DNA of 64,000 nt from Xylophilus sp042867185 (lineage in GTDB: Bacteria > Pseudomonadota > Gammaproteobacteria > Burkholderiales > Burkholderiaceae_C). The position numbers and the translations under genes are program-made. The notes under the pieces are model-generated. The model ran no database searches. It saw only the letters and a program-made list of their open reading frames with translations, and was not told the origin of the DNA. Shown piece by piece: positions 8,465 to 19,600 of this stretch; within the stretch, counting starts at the first letter, position 1, and each line of letters starts with the position of its first letter. Location of the stretch: the NCBI GenBank assembly GCA_042867185.1, contig JBHZQV010000002.1, positions 124,001-188,000 of the forward strand, given 5' to 3'.

Positions 8465-9244
8465 ATGCCCCGCACGCCCGCTGTCTCCGCTCCTGGCCCC
8501 GCCGCCGAGCTGCCCGAAGTCAATTTCTCCGATTACGGCGACGTGCGCAGCCTGCACCTGGGCAGCATCTGGATCCAGGGCTCGATGCGGATCGACGACC
8601 CGTTCGCGATCGAGCTGGAGTACGTGCAGCGGATGATGGCCTGGCTGCTGTTCGTGCCGCCGCCGTCGGTCGCCAAGCGGCATGCGATGCAGCTGGGGCT
8701 GGGCGCTGGCGCGCTCACCAAGTTCTGCCGTCGCAAGCTGCGGATGCGCACGACCGCCATCGAGCTGAACCCGCATGTGGTGCACGCCTGCCGCGGCTGG
8801 TTCAAGCTGCCGGCGGACGACGAGCGGCTGCGGGTGGTGGTGGCCGATGCGGCCGAGGAGATCCGCGACCCGCGCTGGCACGGCAGCGTCGATGCGCTGC
8901 AGGTCGACCTCTACGACGAGGACGCCGCCGCGCCGGTACTCGACAGCGCCGATTTCTACCGCGACTGCCGTGCCCTGCTGACCGAGGAGGGCTGCATGAC
9001 GGTCAACCTCTTCGGCCGCGCCTCCAGCTACACCGCCAGCCTGGCCAAGATCGTGGCCGCCTTCGGCCAGGAGGCGGTCTGGGCCTTCAAGCCCACCCGC
9101 GAGGGCAACACGGTGGTGCTGGCCCAGCGCACCCCGCAGCCGCTGGACCGGGCCACGCTCCTGGCCCGCGGCGAGGCGATCCAGCAGCGCTGGGACCTGC
9201 CGGCCGCCAAATGGGCCAAGGTGTTCAAGCCGGTGGCGCCGTGA
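8465..9244 (+). CDS. spermidine-synthase-like methyltransferase-fold protein
   Basis: A 259-aa protein with the spermine/spermidine synthase Rossmann fold: LGLGAGALTKF for the nucleotide loop, TAIELNPHVV for the acidic strand end, and QVDLYDEDAAAP where aminopropyltransferases carry catalytic residues. It lacks the classic DPYGPA-like sequence, so polyamine synthesis is doubtful; many bacteria carry such proteins of unknown role. ATG 8465 is used; a frame from 8414 adds MGERFFHTFR, which reads through intergenic DNA. Confidence 0.8.
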   Translation: MPRTPAVSAPGPAAELPEVNFSDYGDVRSLHLGSIWIQGSMRIDDPFAIELEYVQRMMAWLLFVPPPSVAKRHAMQLGLGAGALTKFCRRKLRMRTTAIELNPHVVHACRGWFKLPADDERLRVVVADAAEEIRDPRWHGSVDALQVDLYDEDAAAPVLDSADFYRDCRALLTEEGCMTVNLFGRASSYTASLAKIVAAFGQEAVWAFKPTREGNTVVLAQRTPQPLDRATLLARGEAIQQRWDLPAAKWAKVFKPVAP

Positions 9245-9299
9245 TGCCCGCCCGGCCTTCTCGCCCGCCCACCGATCCGCCGCCTTCGATCGACACCCC

Positions 9300-11087
<1,788 letters not shown>

Positions 11088-11194
11088 GGTGCCCCCGGGA
11101 TTTCCCCGAGACAGCGGTAGGTGGAATCCACATCCGTCCGCCAGGAGGGCGACCCCACAATCCGCGAGTCCTAATTTCAGTCTTGGAGAATGCT

Positions 11195-11683
11195 GTGAAG
11201 ATAAAAAGTCAAAAAGACTTCTTTTCCGGCCTCATGTTCCTGGGGATCGGCATCGCCTTTTCCTGGGGTGCGACCACCTACAACGTAGGCGAAGGCGCGC
11301 GCATGGGACCGGGCTACTTCCCGCTGGTGCTGGGCATCGTGATGTGCATCCTGGGTGCGATCATGACGCTCAAGGCCACCATCGTCGCCACCGAAGGCGG
11401 CGACCCGATCGGAAAGTGGGCCTGGAAGCCCCTCTTCTTCATCATCGCGGCCAACCTGGCCTTCGGCGTGCTGCTGGGCGGCCTGCCGAGCATCGGCCTG
11501 CCGCCGATGGGGCTGATCGTCGGCATCTACGCGCTGGCCTTCATCGCCAGCCTGGCCGGCGAGAACTTCAAGGTGGTGCCCACCTTCTTCCTGGCGACCG
11601 CGCTGGCCATCGGCAGCTACATCGCCTTCATCTGGGCCCTGAAGCTGCAGATGGCGGTCTGGCCGACCTTCATCACCGGTTGA
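11195..11683 (+). CDS. tctB: TctB-family small subunit of tripartite tricarboxylate transporter
   Basis: A 162-aa protein with four hydrophobic helices and the TctB signature MGPGYFPLVLG. It starts at GTG 11195 with GGAG eight bases upstream; no in-frame ATG gives the right N-terminus. With TctA it forms the membrane part of a solute importer driven by an ion gradient and fed by a periplasmic TctC protein. It is followed 13 bases later by tctA. Confidence 0.9.
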   Translation: MKIKSQKDFFSGLMFLGIGIAFSWGATTYNVGEGARMGPGYFPLVLGIVMCILGAIMTLKATIVATEGGDPIGKWAWKPLFFIIAANLAFGVLLGGLPSIGLPPMGLIVGIYALAFIASLAGENFKVVPTFFLATALAIGSYIAFIWALKLQMAVWPTFITG

Positions 11684-11696
11684 GGAAAACGGGAAT

Positions 11697-13208
11697 ATGG
11701 AACTCTTCGAACATCTCTCACTGGGTTTCGGCGTGGCCTTCACGCCGATCAACCTGCTCTACGCCTTCATCGGCTGCCTGCTGGGCACGCTGATCGGCGT
11801 GCTGCCGGGCATCGGCCCGGTCGCGACCATCGCGATGCTGCTGCCCGCGACCTACGCGCTGCCTCCGGTGTCGGCCCTGATCATGCTGGCCGGCATCTAC
11901 TACGGCGCCCAGTACGGCGGCTCCACCACCGCCATCCTGGTGAACCTGCCGGGCGAGTCGTCCTCGGTGGTGACGGTGATCGACGGCTACCAGATGGCAC
12001 GGCGCGGCCGGGCGGGTCCCGCGCTGGCGGCGGCCGGCCTGGGTTCGTTCTTCGCCGGTTGCGTCGGCACGCTGATCCTGGCGGCCTTCGCGCCTCCGCT
12101 GACCGAGCTGGCCTTCAAGTTCGGCCCGGCCGAGTACTTCTCGCTGATGACCCTGGGCCTGATCGGCGCCGTGGTGCTGGCATCGGGTTCGCTGCTGAAG
12201 GCGGTCTCGATGATCGTGCTGGGCCTGCTGCTGGGCCTGGTCGGTACCGACGTCAACTCCGGCGTCGCCCGCTACAGCTTCGACATCCCCGAGCTGACCG
12301 ACGGCATCGGCTTCGTGGCGATCGCCATGGGCGTGTTCGGCTACGGCGAAATCATCGCCAACCTGGCCCACCCCGAGGACGAGCGCGAGGTGTTCACCGC
12401 CAAGGTGCACGGCCTGATGCCCACCAAGGAAGACTTCAAGCGCATGGTGCCCGCGGTGCTGCGCGGTACGGCGATCGGCTCGGCGCTGGGCATCCTGCCC
12501 GGTGGCGGCGCGCTGCTGGCGGCCTTCGCGGCCTACACCATCGAGAAGAAGACCAAGCTCCAGCCCGGCGAAGTGCCGTTCGGCCAGGGCAACATCCGCG
12601 GCGTGGCGTCGCCGGAGTCGGCCAACAACGCCGGCTCGCAGACCTCTTTCATCCCGCTGCTGACGCTGGGCATTCCGCCCAACGCGGTGATGGCGCTGAT
12701 GGTGGGCGCGATGACCATCCACAACATCCAGCCCGGCCCGCAGGTGATGACCAGCAACCCCGAGCTGTTCTGGGGCCTGATCGCCTCGATGTGGATCGGC
12801 AACGCGATGCTGATCATCCTGAACCTGCCGCTGATCGGCCTCTGGATCAAGCTGCTGTCGGTGCCGTACAAGTACCTGTTCCCGTCGATCGTGCTGTTCT
12901 GCGCGGTGGGTGTCTACACCACCAACAACAACACCTTCGACGTGTGGATGGTGGGCGCGTTCGGTGTGGTGGGCTACATCTTCCACAAGCTGGGCTGCGA
13001 ACCGGCACCGCTGCTGCTGGGCTTCATCCTGGGCCCGATGATGGAAGAGAACCTGCGCCGTGCGCTGCTGCTCTCCCGCGGCGACTGGAGCGTGTTCGTC
13101 ACCCGTCCGATCTCTGCCGGTCTGCTGGCCGCCGCCGTGCTGCTGCTGGTGATCGTGCTGCTGCCGGCGGTGAAGGCCAAGCGCGAAGAGGCCTTCGTCG
13201 AGGAATAG
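11697..13208 (+). CDS. tctA: TctA-family large permease subunit
   Basis: A 503-aa integral membrane protein with about 11-12 helices and the two TctA signatures IGVLPGIGPVATIA (near the N-terminus) and LGILPGGGALLAAF (middle). It also shows SPESANNAG, typical of the family. It should be the transport channel for tricarboxylates or related organic anions. It is co-transcribed with tctB and ends in a strong terminator. No binding protein (tctC) is adjacent. Confidence 0.93.
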   Translation: MELFEHLSLGFGVAFTPINLLYAFIGCLLGTLIGVLPGIGPVATIAMLLPATYALPPVSALIMLAGIYYGAQYGGSTTAILVNLPGESSSVVTVIDGYQMARRGRAGPALAAAGLGSFFAGCVGTLILAAFAPPLTELAFKFGPAEYFSLMTLGLIGAVVLASGSLLKAVSMIVLGLLLGLVGTDVNSGVARYSFDIPELTDGIGFVAIAMGVFGYGEIIANLAHPEDEREVFTAKVHGLMPTKEDFKRMVPAVLRGTAIGSALGILPGGGALLAAFAAYTIEKKTKLQPGEVPFGQGNIRGVASPESANNAGSQTSFIPLLTLGIPPNAVMALMVGAMTIHNIQPGPQVMTSNPELFWGLIASMWIGNAMLIILNLPLIGLWIKLLSVPYKYLFPSIVLFCAVGVYTTNNNTFDVWMVGAFGVVGYIFHKLGCEPAPLLLGFILGPMMEENLRRALLLSRGDWSVFVTRPISAGLLAAAVLLLVIVLLPAVKAKREEAFVEE

Positions 13209-13230
13209 GCGGCCCCGGCCGCCATGCACA

Positions 13231-13254
13231 AGGGCACCTTCGGGTGCCCTTTTT
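13231..13254 (+). terminator. intrinsic terminator after tctA
   Basis: AGGGCACC (13231-13238), loop TTCG, GGTGCCCT (13243-13250), then TTTTC. A perfect 8-bp stem closed by the very stable UUCG tetraloop, 22 bases after the tctA stop. Confidence 0.93.
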
Positions 13255-13332
13255 CGTGGGCGGGGCGCCACAAGCCCCGGACGGTTTCAGTGTTTTATTT
13301 CGTACGGGTTTAAATGACCCTAGAATAAATCC

Positions 13333-13842
13333 ATGCTGTCGCCGCCGTCTCTCGCCTTCCCTGCCCAGCGGCGCGGCCGTTGCGTGCGGGCCGGGTCCGG
13401 CGGGTTCACCCTGATCGAGCTGATGATCGTGGTGGCCATCGTCGGCATCCTGGCGGCCATCGCCCTGCCGTCCTACCAGAACTACGTGCGGCGGGGCCAG
13501 TTGCAGGAGGCCTTCACCCAGCTGTCGGCCTACCGGGTGCGGATGGAGCAGTACTACCAGGACGCCAAGAACTACGGCGCCGCCGGCGGCACCGCCTGCG
13601 CCACCGACGACTCGGCCCGGACCTGGAACGGCTTCGCACCGGCCGATGCCAAATACTTCAGCTACGCCTGCGCCACCTCGGGCACCGGCAACCAGGCCTT
13701 CACCGTCACCGCCCGCGGCATCGGTGGCCTGACGACCGGCTACACCTACACCATCGACCAGGCCGGCAACAAGGCCACGACCCAGTTCAAGAACGCGACC
13801 GTGGCGGCCTCCTGCTGGCTGTCCCAGTCCACCAGCTGCTGA
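13333..13842 (+). CDS. pilE: type IV pilin (PilE-like minor pilin)
   Basis: A 169-aa prepilin. The PilD cleavage site is Gly|Phe in SGGFTLIELMIVV, with Glu at position +5 of the mature protein. A 20-residue hydrophobic helix and the NYVRRGQLQEAF transition follow, and Cys pairs lie near the C-terminus. From ATG 13333 the leader is 24 residues, unusually long. GTG 13384 would give a conventional 7-residue leader, but neither start has a clear ribosome-binding site. An AT-rich stretch at 13285-13332 probably holds the promoter. It is the first gene of the minor-pilin operon; elsewhere pilE is usually last, after pilY1. Confidence 0.88.
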   Translation: MLSPPSLAFPAQRRGRCVRAGSGGFTLIELMIVVAIVGILAAIALPSYQNYVRRGQLQEAFTQLSAYRVRMEQYYQDAKNYGAAGGTACATDDSARTWNGFAPADAKYFSYACATSGTGNQAFTVTARGIGGLTTGYTYTIDQAGNKATTQFKNATVAASCWLSQSTSC

Positions 13843-13851
13843 GATTGTGCC

Positions 13852-14463
13852 ATGCGTGCCCGCGGCTTCACCCTGGTCGAGCTGATGGTGGTCATGGCGA
13901 TCCTGGTGCTGATGCTGCTGGCGGTCGCCCCCAGCGTCAGTGCCTGGCTGGTCAACCTGCGGATCCGCAACGCCGCCGACGCCCTGCAGAACGGCTTGCA
14001 GACCGCCCGCAACGAAGCCATCCGGCGCAACCGGCCGATGGGCTTCTGGCTGGTGTCGGCCGCGAATCCCGCGGTGCTCGACAACGCCTGCGTGCTGTCG
14101 GCGGCGAGCGCGTCCTGGGTGGTCAGCGGCAGCGACCCGACCGGTGCCTGCGCCGCGGCGCCGTCCACCACCGCGGCGCCGATGCTGGTCGCCGCCCATG
14201 CGGTGGGCGATGGCAGTGCCGGCTCCGTCGCGGTCGCCGCGGTGCAGGCCGACGGCAGTACCGCCGCCAGCGCGGTGCGCTTCAACGGATTCGGCCAGAC
14301 GGTGGCCGGTGCGCCGATCGCGCGGATCGACGTCCGCAATGCCGCCGACCCCGGCAACTACCGCAGCCTGCGCATCGTGGTATCGGGCAGCGGCGCGATC
14401 CGCATGTGCGACCCCGCGTCGACGGTGGCGGCCACCGATCCGCGCTACTGCGGGGCCGGCTGA
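13852..14463 (+). CDS. fimT: GspH/FimT-family minor pseudopilin
   Basis: A 203-aa prepilin-like protein with a short leader MRARG|FTLVELMVVMAIL, the cleavage Glu5, and the GspH/FimU pattern NLRIRNAADALQNGLQTARN after the helix. It is nine bases after pilE. FimT/FimU primes pilus assembly with PilV, PilW and PilX; FimT-type proteins in some species bind DNA during uptake. FimU is an equally fair name. Confidence 0.87.
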   Translation: MRARGFTLVELMVVMAILVLMLLAVAPSVSAWLVNLRIRNAADALQNGLQTARNEAIRRNRPMGFWLVSAANPAVLDNACVLSAASASWVVSGSDPTGACAAAPSTTAAPMLVAAHAVGDGSAGSVAVAAVQADGSTAASAVRFNGFGQTVAGAPIARIDVRNAADPGNYRSLRIVVSGSGAIRMCDPASTVAATDPRYCGAG

Positions 14464-14464
14464 C

Positions 14465-14896
14465 ATGGGCCCGCGGATCCGCATGCGCACCGGCCGGCCG
14501 CGGTGGCAGGGGGGCTTCTCGCTGCTCGAGGCGCTGATCGCGATGCTGATCCTGGCGGTCGGCATCCTGGGGCTGCTGGGCCTGCAGACGGCGATGACCC
14601 GGGCCCAGGGCACCGCGAACCTGCGGGCCGACGCGGTGTCGCTCGCCGGCGGGGTGGCCGGCGCGATGTGGGCCGACATGGCCAACCTGTCGCAGTACGC
14701 CAGCGCCAACTGCGGCAGCTACCGGCCCTGCAGCGACTGGACCGCGAAGGCCGCGGCGCGGCTGCCCGGCGGCACGGTGGCGGTCACGGTCGACGGCACC
14801 AGCGGCGACGTCAGCATCACCGTCGGCTGGACCACGCCCGGCGAGTCGCACCAGTACACCCTGGCGACCACCATCGTGGCCAAGGACAAGGCCTGA
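14465..14896 (+). CDS. pilV: type IV pilus modification protein PilV
   Basis: A 143-aa prepilin with leader ending QGG|FSLLEALIAMLILAVGILGLLGLQ, the PilV signature. It begins one base after the stop of the preceding gene. It forms part of the minor-pilin priming complex. Confidence 0.87.
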   Translation: MGPRIRMRTGRPRWQGGFSLLEALIAMLILAVGILGLLGLQTAMTRAQGTANLRADAVSLAGGVAGAMWADMANLSQYASANCGSYRPCSDWTAKAAARLPGGTVAVTVDGTSGDVSITVGWTTPGESHQYTLATTIVAKDKA

Positions 14897-14898
14897 GC

Positions 14899-15960
14899 AT
14901 GCGCGCGCTGAGGCAGCATGGCGTCACCCTGGTCGAGCTGATGGTGGGGCTGTCGGTCGGGCTGCTGACCACCCTGGCCATCACCCAGGTGCTGGCGCTG
15001 GCCGAGGGGCAGCGGCGCTCGGCGGTGACCGGCTCGGCGGCGCAGGTCGACGGCGCGGTGGCGATCTACGCGCTGCAGCGCGACCTGCAGATGGCGGGCT
15101 ACGGCCTGGTCCACAACCCGGCCGCGCTGGGCTGTCCGGTGCGCGCCCAGTTCTCGGGCGGCGCGCTGCAGCAGTTCCCGCTGGTGCCGGCTTTCATCGT
15201 CGACGGGGGTGCGGACGGCGCGCCCGACACGGTCGCCGTCCTGTCGGGCAGTCGGAGCGGCGCATCGGTTCCGTTGCTGGTCACCGAGAACCATCCGCTG
15301 ACGGCCACCGGCTTCGTGGTGCGCTCGGCTTTCTCGGTGGCGGTGGGCGACCTGCTGCTGGCGGTGCCCGCGGCCTGGGATTCCACCGTCAACCGCTGCA
15401 CCCTGTTCGCCGCCACCTCGGTGGCCGCCACCGCGGTCGGGCATGCGGCGTCGGCGCCTTGGAACACCACGCTGGCCGCGCTGTTGCCGGTGACGGGTTA
15501 CCCGGCGCAGAGTTATTTGGTCAACCTGGGCAGCATGGTCTACCGTCGCTATGCGGTGCAGGCCGACGGCGCCGCGCTGCAGACGCAGCAGCTCTCGGCC
15601 ACCACCGGCGCCACCACCACCCTGGCGGCCTATGCGCAGATCGTCAACCTGCAGGCGCTCTACGGCCTCGACGCGGATGCCGACGGCGTGGTCGACACCT
15701 ACACCGCCACCGCGCCCACCACCGCCGCCGGCTGGCTGCGGGTGCTGAGCCTGCGCATCGCGGTGGTGGCCCGCAGCGCCCAGTACGAGAAGGAAACGGT
15801 CACGCCGGACAGCCCCACCTGGAGCGTGCGCCTGCTGCCGACCGACGCGGCGCCCACCCGCCTGCCGTTCAAGCTGAGCCAGCTGGCCGACTGGCAGCAC
15901 TACCGCTACAAGGTCTACGAAACCGTGGTGCCGCTGCGCAACGTCCTATGGAACTCGTGA
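14899..15960 (+). CDS. pilW: minor pilin PilW
   Basis: A 353-aa PilW-type protein, N-terminus MRALRQHG|VTLVELMVGLSVGLL, with Val at mature position 1 and Glu at +5. It shows the characteristic QLQRDLQMAGYG-like segment (AIYALQRDLQMAGYG) after the helix. It starts two bases after pilV. It bridges minor pilins and PilX/PilY1 at the pilus tip. Confidence 0.87.
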   Translation: MRALRQHGVTLVELMVGLSVGLLTTLAITQVLALAEGQRRSAVTGSAAQVDGAVAIYALQRDLQMAGYGLVHNPAALGCPVRAQFSGGALQQFPLVPAFIVDGGADGAPDTVAVLSGSRSGASVPLLVTENHPLTATGFVVRSAFSVAVGDLLLAVPAAWDSTVNRCTLFAATSVAATAVGHAASAPWNTTLAALLPVTGYPAQSYLVNLGSMVYRRYAVQADGAALQTQQLSATTGATTTLAAYAQIVNLQALYGLDADADGVVDTYTATAPTTAAGWLRVLSLRIAVVARSAQYEKETVTPDSPTWSVRLLPTDAAPTRLPFKLSQLADWQHYRYKVYETVVPLRNVLWNS

Positions 15961-16607
15961 TGCGACCCCGACCGCAGCGCGGACTGGCGCTGCTGTATGC
16001 GCTGCTGGCCCTGGCCGCGCTGTCGCTGGCGGCGGTGGCGCTGGTGCAGTCGATCGGCAGCGGTGCCGCGGTGATCGGCAACCTCGGCTTCAAGCAGGAG
16101 GCCACCGCCGCCGCCGAGCAGGTCACGCGCCAGGCGATCGCCGCGCTCTACGCCCGGCTGAGCGCCGGCAGCAACAGCCTGGATGCCGACAGCGCCAGCA
16201 CCGGTTACTACGCCAGCAGCAACGACCTGGTGGATGTCACCGGCGGCCAGCTGAGCGGCTCCAACCGGCAGCTAGTGAACTGGCAGAACCGCTGCGACGG
16301 CGCGGCGGGCAACTGCAGCTACACGCCGGCCACGGTGGCGGGCACGCTCAACGGCAACACCGGCCAGTACGTGGTGTTCCGGCTCTGCAGCGCGGCCGGC
16401 GACCCGGGCAGCGACAGCACGATCCAGTGCGCCGCGCCGCTGACGGCGGGCTCGTCGAGCGGCATGTACCGCGGTGCGGTGGGCGTCGGCGCCGGCAGCA
16501 GCCTGCGCACGCCCGACGCGTCGGCCTCGCCCTACTACCGCATCGTGGTCCGGGTGGCCGGCGCGCGCAACACGGTGAGCTTCACCGAAACCATCGTGCA
16601 TTTCTGA
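15960..16607 (+). CDS. pilX: minor pilin PilX
   Basis: A 215-aa protein with the PilX head MRPRPQRG|LALLYALLALAALSL, where the usual Glu5 is replaced (Leu-Ala-Leu-Leu-Tyr), as is common in PilX. Its stop-start junction with pilW is TGATG, a one-base overlap. An ATG four codons upstream (15948) is an alternative. It probably caps the pilus with PilY1. Confidence 0.82.
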   Translation: MRPRPQRGLALLYALLALAALSLAAVALVQSIGSGAAVIGNLGFKQEATAAAEQVTRQAIAALYARLSAGSNSLDADSASTGYYASSNDLVDVTGGQLSGSNRQLVNWQNRCDGAAGNCSYTPATVAGTLNGNTGQYVVFRLCSAAGDPGSDSTIQCAAPLTAGSSSGMYRGAVGVGAGSSLRTPDASASPYYRIVVRVAGARNTVSFTETIVHF

Positions 16608-16635
16608 TCCACCCCACCGAAAGCGCGAGGCCGCC

Positions 16636-19600
16636 ATGCGATTGCTCTCCCTGCCCGTCCTGCGGACCCTGGTGCGTGCGGCCGCTTGCGGCGTCTGCTG
16701 GGCCCTGGCCACCGCCGGGGCCGCGCCGACGGACATCGCCTCCGAGCCGGTGATCACGATACAGACCGTCTCGGCCAAGCCCAACCTGATGTTCATCCTG
16801 GACAACTCGGGCAGCATGGCCTGGGACTTCATGCCCGACGACATGGGCGCCAACGGCACCGGCCTGACCGGCAGCTACGGCTACTGGTCGGCCCAGTGCA
16901 ACGGCGTGGCCTACGACCCGGCCTACAGCTACACGCCGCCGATCCGGGCCGACGGCAGCGCCTACCCCAACGCCAGCTTCGCGGCGGCTTGGGACGACGG
17001 CTACGCGGCCGGCACCACGGTGAACCTGGGCGCCACCAGCACCGCCAGCTACAGCAGCACCACCGCCAACACCACCAGCACCGGCAGCAAGACTTTCGTG
17101 CTCTCCGGCAGCGGCTACAGCGGCACCACCTTCGGCACCGGCGACGCGGTGACGATCACGAGCAGCTTCCTCGGTCTCTTCACCGCCCGCCTCGTCGGCA
17201 CGGTGACCGGCTGGGTGCGCGCGGGCGGCAGCAACTGGACCCTGACGGTGACCATCGCCTCGGCCAGCGGCAACCTGCAGAGCGCCAGCAACTGGACCAT
17301 CGCCCAGAGCACGTCCAGCAACTTCTACTACGTCTACGGCGGCAGCCAGACCGCGATGAACTGGACCTACACCCCCTCCGACGGCGACGCCGACGACAGC
17401 ACCACCTTCTACCGGGAATGCATGAGCGACATCGCCAGCAGTCCCGGCAGCGCGGTGTTCACCCGCGTGCGGACCACCGACCTGACCGACTCGCAGAAGC
17501 AGAACTACGCCAACTGGTACTCCTACCACCGCAAGCGCTACCTGCTGATGCGCACCGCCGTCGGCAAGGCTTTCGGCACGCTTGACGCGGGCTACCGGGT
17601 GGGCTTCAGCACCATCGGCGACACCGGCGTGACCGACGGCACCAACTACTTCCGCGACGCGCGCGATTTCGACGCCACCCAGCGCGCCAACTTCTACAGC
17701 AGCCTCTACAGCGCGCCGCCGAGCGGCGGCACGCCGCTGCGGGTGGCCCTGTCCAAGATCGGGCGCTACTTCGCCAAGCAGGTCTCCGGCCAGACCTACG
17801 ACCCGATGCAGTACTCCTGCCAGCGCAACTTCGCGATGCTCTCGACCGACGGCTACTGGAACAGCGGCTTCGGCTACCGGCTCGACGGCAGCACCAAGGT
17901 CGGCAACCAGGACGCCACCGAGGCGCGGCCGGTGTACGAAGGCGCGGTGGCCAGCGCCGACACCCTGGCCGACGTGGCGCAGTACTACTACAACACCGAC
18001 CTGCGCAACGCCGTGCTGGGCAACTGCAGCTCCAACTCCTCGGGCACCAGCCGGGACGTCTGTACCAATAACGTGCCCACCTCCACCCGCGACCCGGCCA
18101 CCACCCAGCACATGGCCACCTTCACCATCGGGCTGGGCGTGGGCGGCACGCTGGCCTACGACCCCAACTACCTGGCCCAGACCACCGGCGACTACGCCGC
18201 CATCGTGCGCGGCAGCAAGGACTGGCCGATCCCGGCCAACACCCAGACCACCTCGGGCAGCTCGGGCGACGCCCGCAACGTCGACGACCTCTGGCATGCG
18301 GCGGTGAACGGCCGGGGCCAGTACTACTCGGCGCGCAGCGCCAGCGCCCTGGGCTCGGCGATCAGCGGCGTGGTGACCTCGGTGCAGGAGGTCACCGGCG
18401 CCGGTTCCTCGGCCGCCGCCACCAGCCCGCAGCTCGTCAGCGGCAGCGGCAACCAGCTGTTCCAGAGCAGCTACCGCACCGTCTCGTGGACCGGTGACGT
18501 GCAGGCCTATTCGATCGACGGCGCCACCGGCACCATCGGCAGCACCGCCCAGTGGTCGGCGCAGGCGATGCTGGCCGGCCGCACGCCGGCCGGCCGTGCG
18601 ATCTACTACCGGCAGCCTTCGGGCGCGGCGGCCCTGCGCAGCTTCACCGCGGCCAACCTCGCGACCGACGGCTACGGCGGCTATTTCTCCGGCTTCTGCG
18701 CGCAGGCCACGGTGCCCGCCCAGTGCAGCGGCCTGTCGGCCGACAACCGGACACTGGCCAACACCGGCGCCAATCTGGTCGACTACCTGCGCGGCGTGCG
18801 CACCTACGAGGCCAGCAACGCGGCCAGCCCGCTCTACCGCACGCGGGCGGCGGTGCTCGGCGACATCATCGGCGGCGCCCCGGTCTACATGGCCGCCTCG
18901 CCCTTCGCCTATGCCGACGCGGGCTACGCCGCCTTCAAGGCCGGCACCGCGTCGCGCGCCCCGGTGGTCTACGCGGCCGCCAACGACGGCATGCTGCATG
19001 CGTTCAACGCCGGCACCGGCGCGGAGCTGTGGGCCTACGTGCCCACCGCCGTCATGCCGCGGCTCTACCGCCTGGCCGACACGTCCTATCCCACCAGCCA
19101 CCAGTACTCGGTGGACGGCGCGCCGGTGATCGGCGACGTGTTCGTGGGCGGCAGCTGGAAGACCATCCTGGTCGGCGGCCTCAACGCCGGCGGCCGCGCC
19201 TACTACGCGCTGGACATCACCGACCCGGCCAACCCGCGCTCGCTGTGGGAGTTCACCGATGCCAACCTGGGCCTGAGCTACGGCAACCCGGTCATCACCA
19301 AGCGGGCCGACGGCTCCTGGGTGGTGGTGTTCGCCTCGGGCTACAACAATACCGGCGGCGACGGGCGCGGCCACCTGTTCGTGGTCGATGCCGGCAGCGG
19401 CGCCCGGCTGCTCGACATCGCCACCACCGCCGGCTCCAGCGGCAGCCCCAGCGGCCTGGCCCGGATCAATGCCTGGGTGGACGACGTGGCCGACAACACC
19501 TCCCTGCGCTTCTACGGGGGCGACCTGCTCGGCAACCTGTGGCGCTTCGACATCGACAACCGGGTGCAGCCCCACCAGGCCGCGCTGCTGCTGGCGCAGT

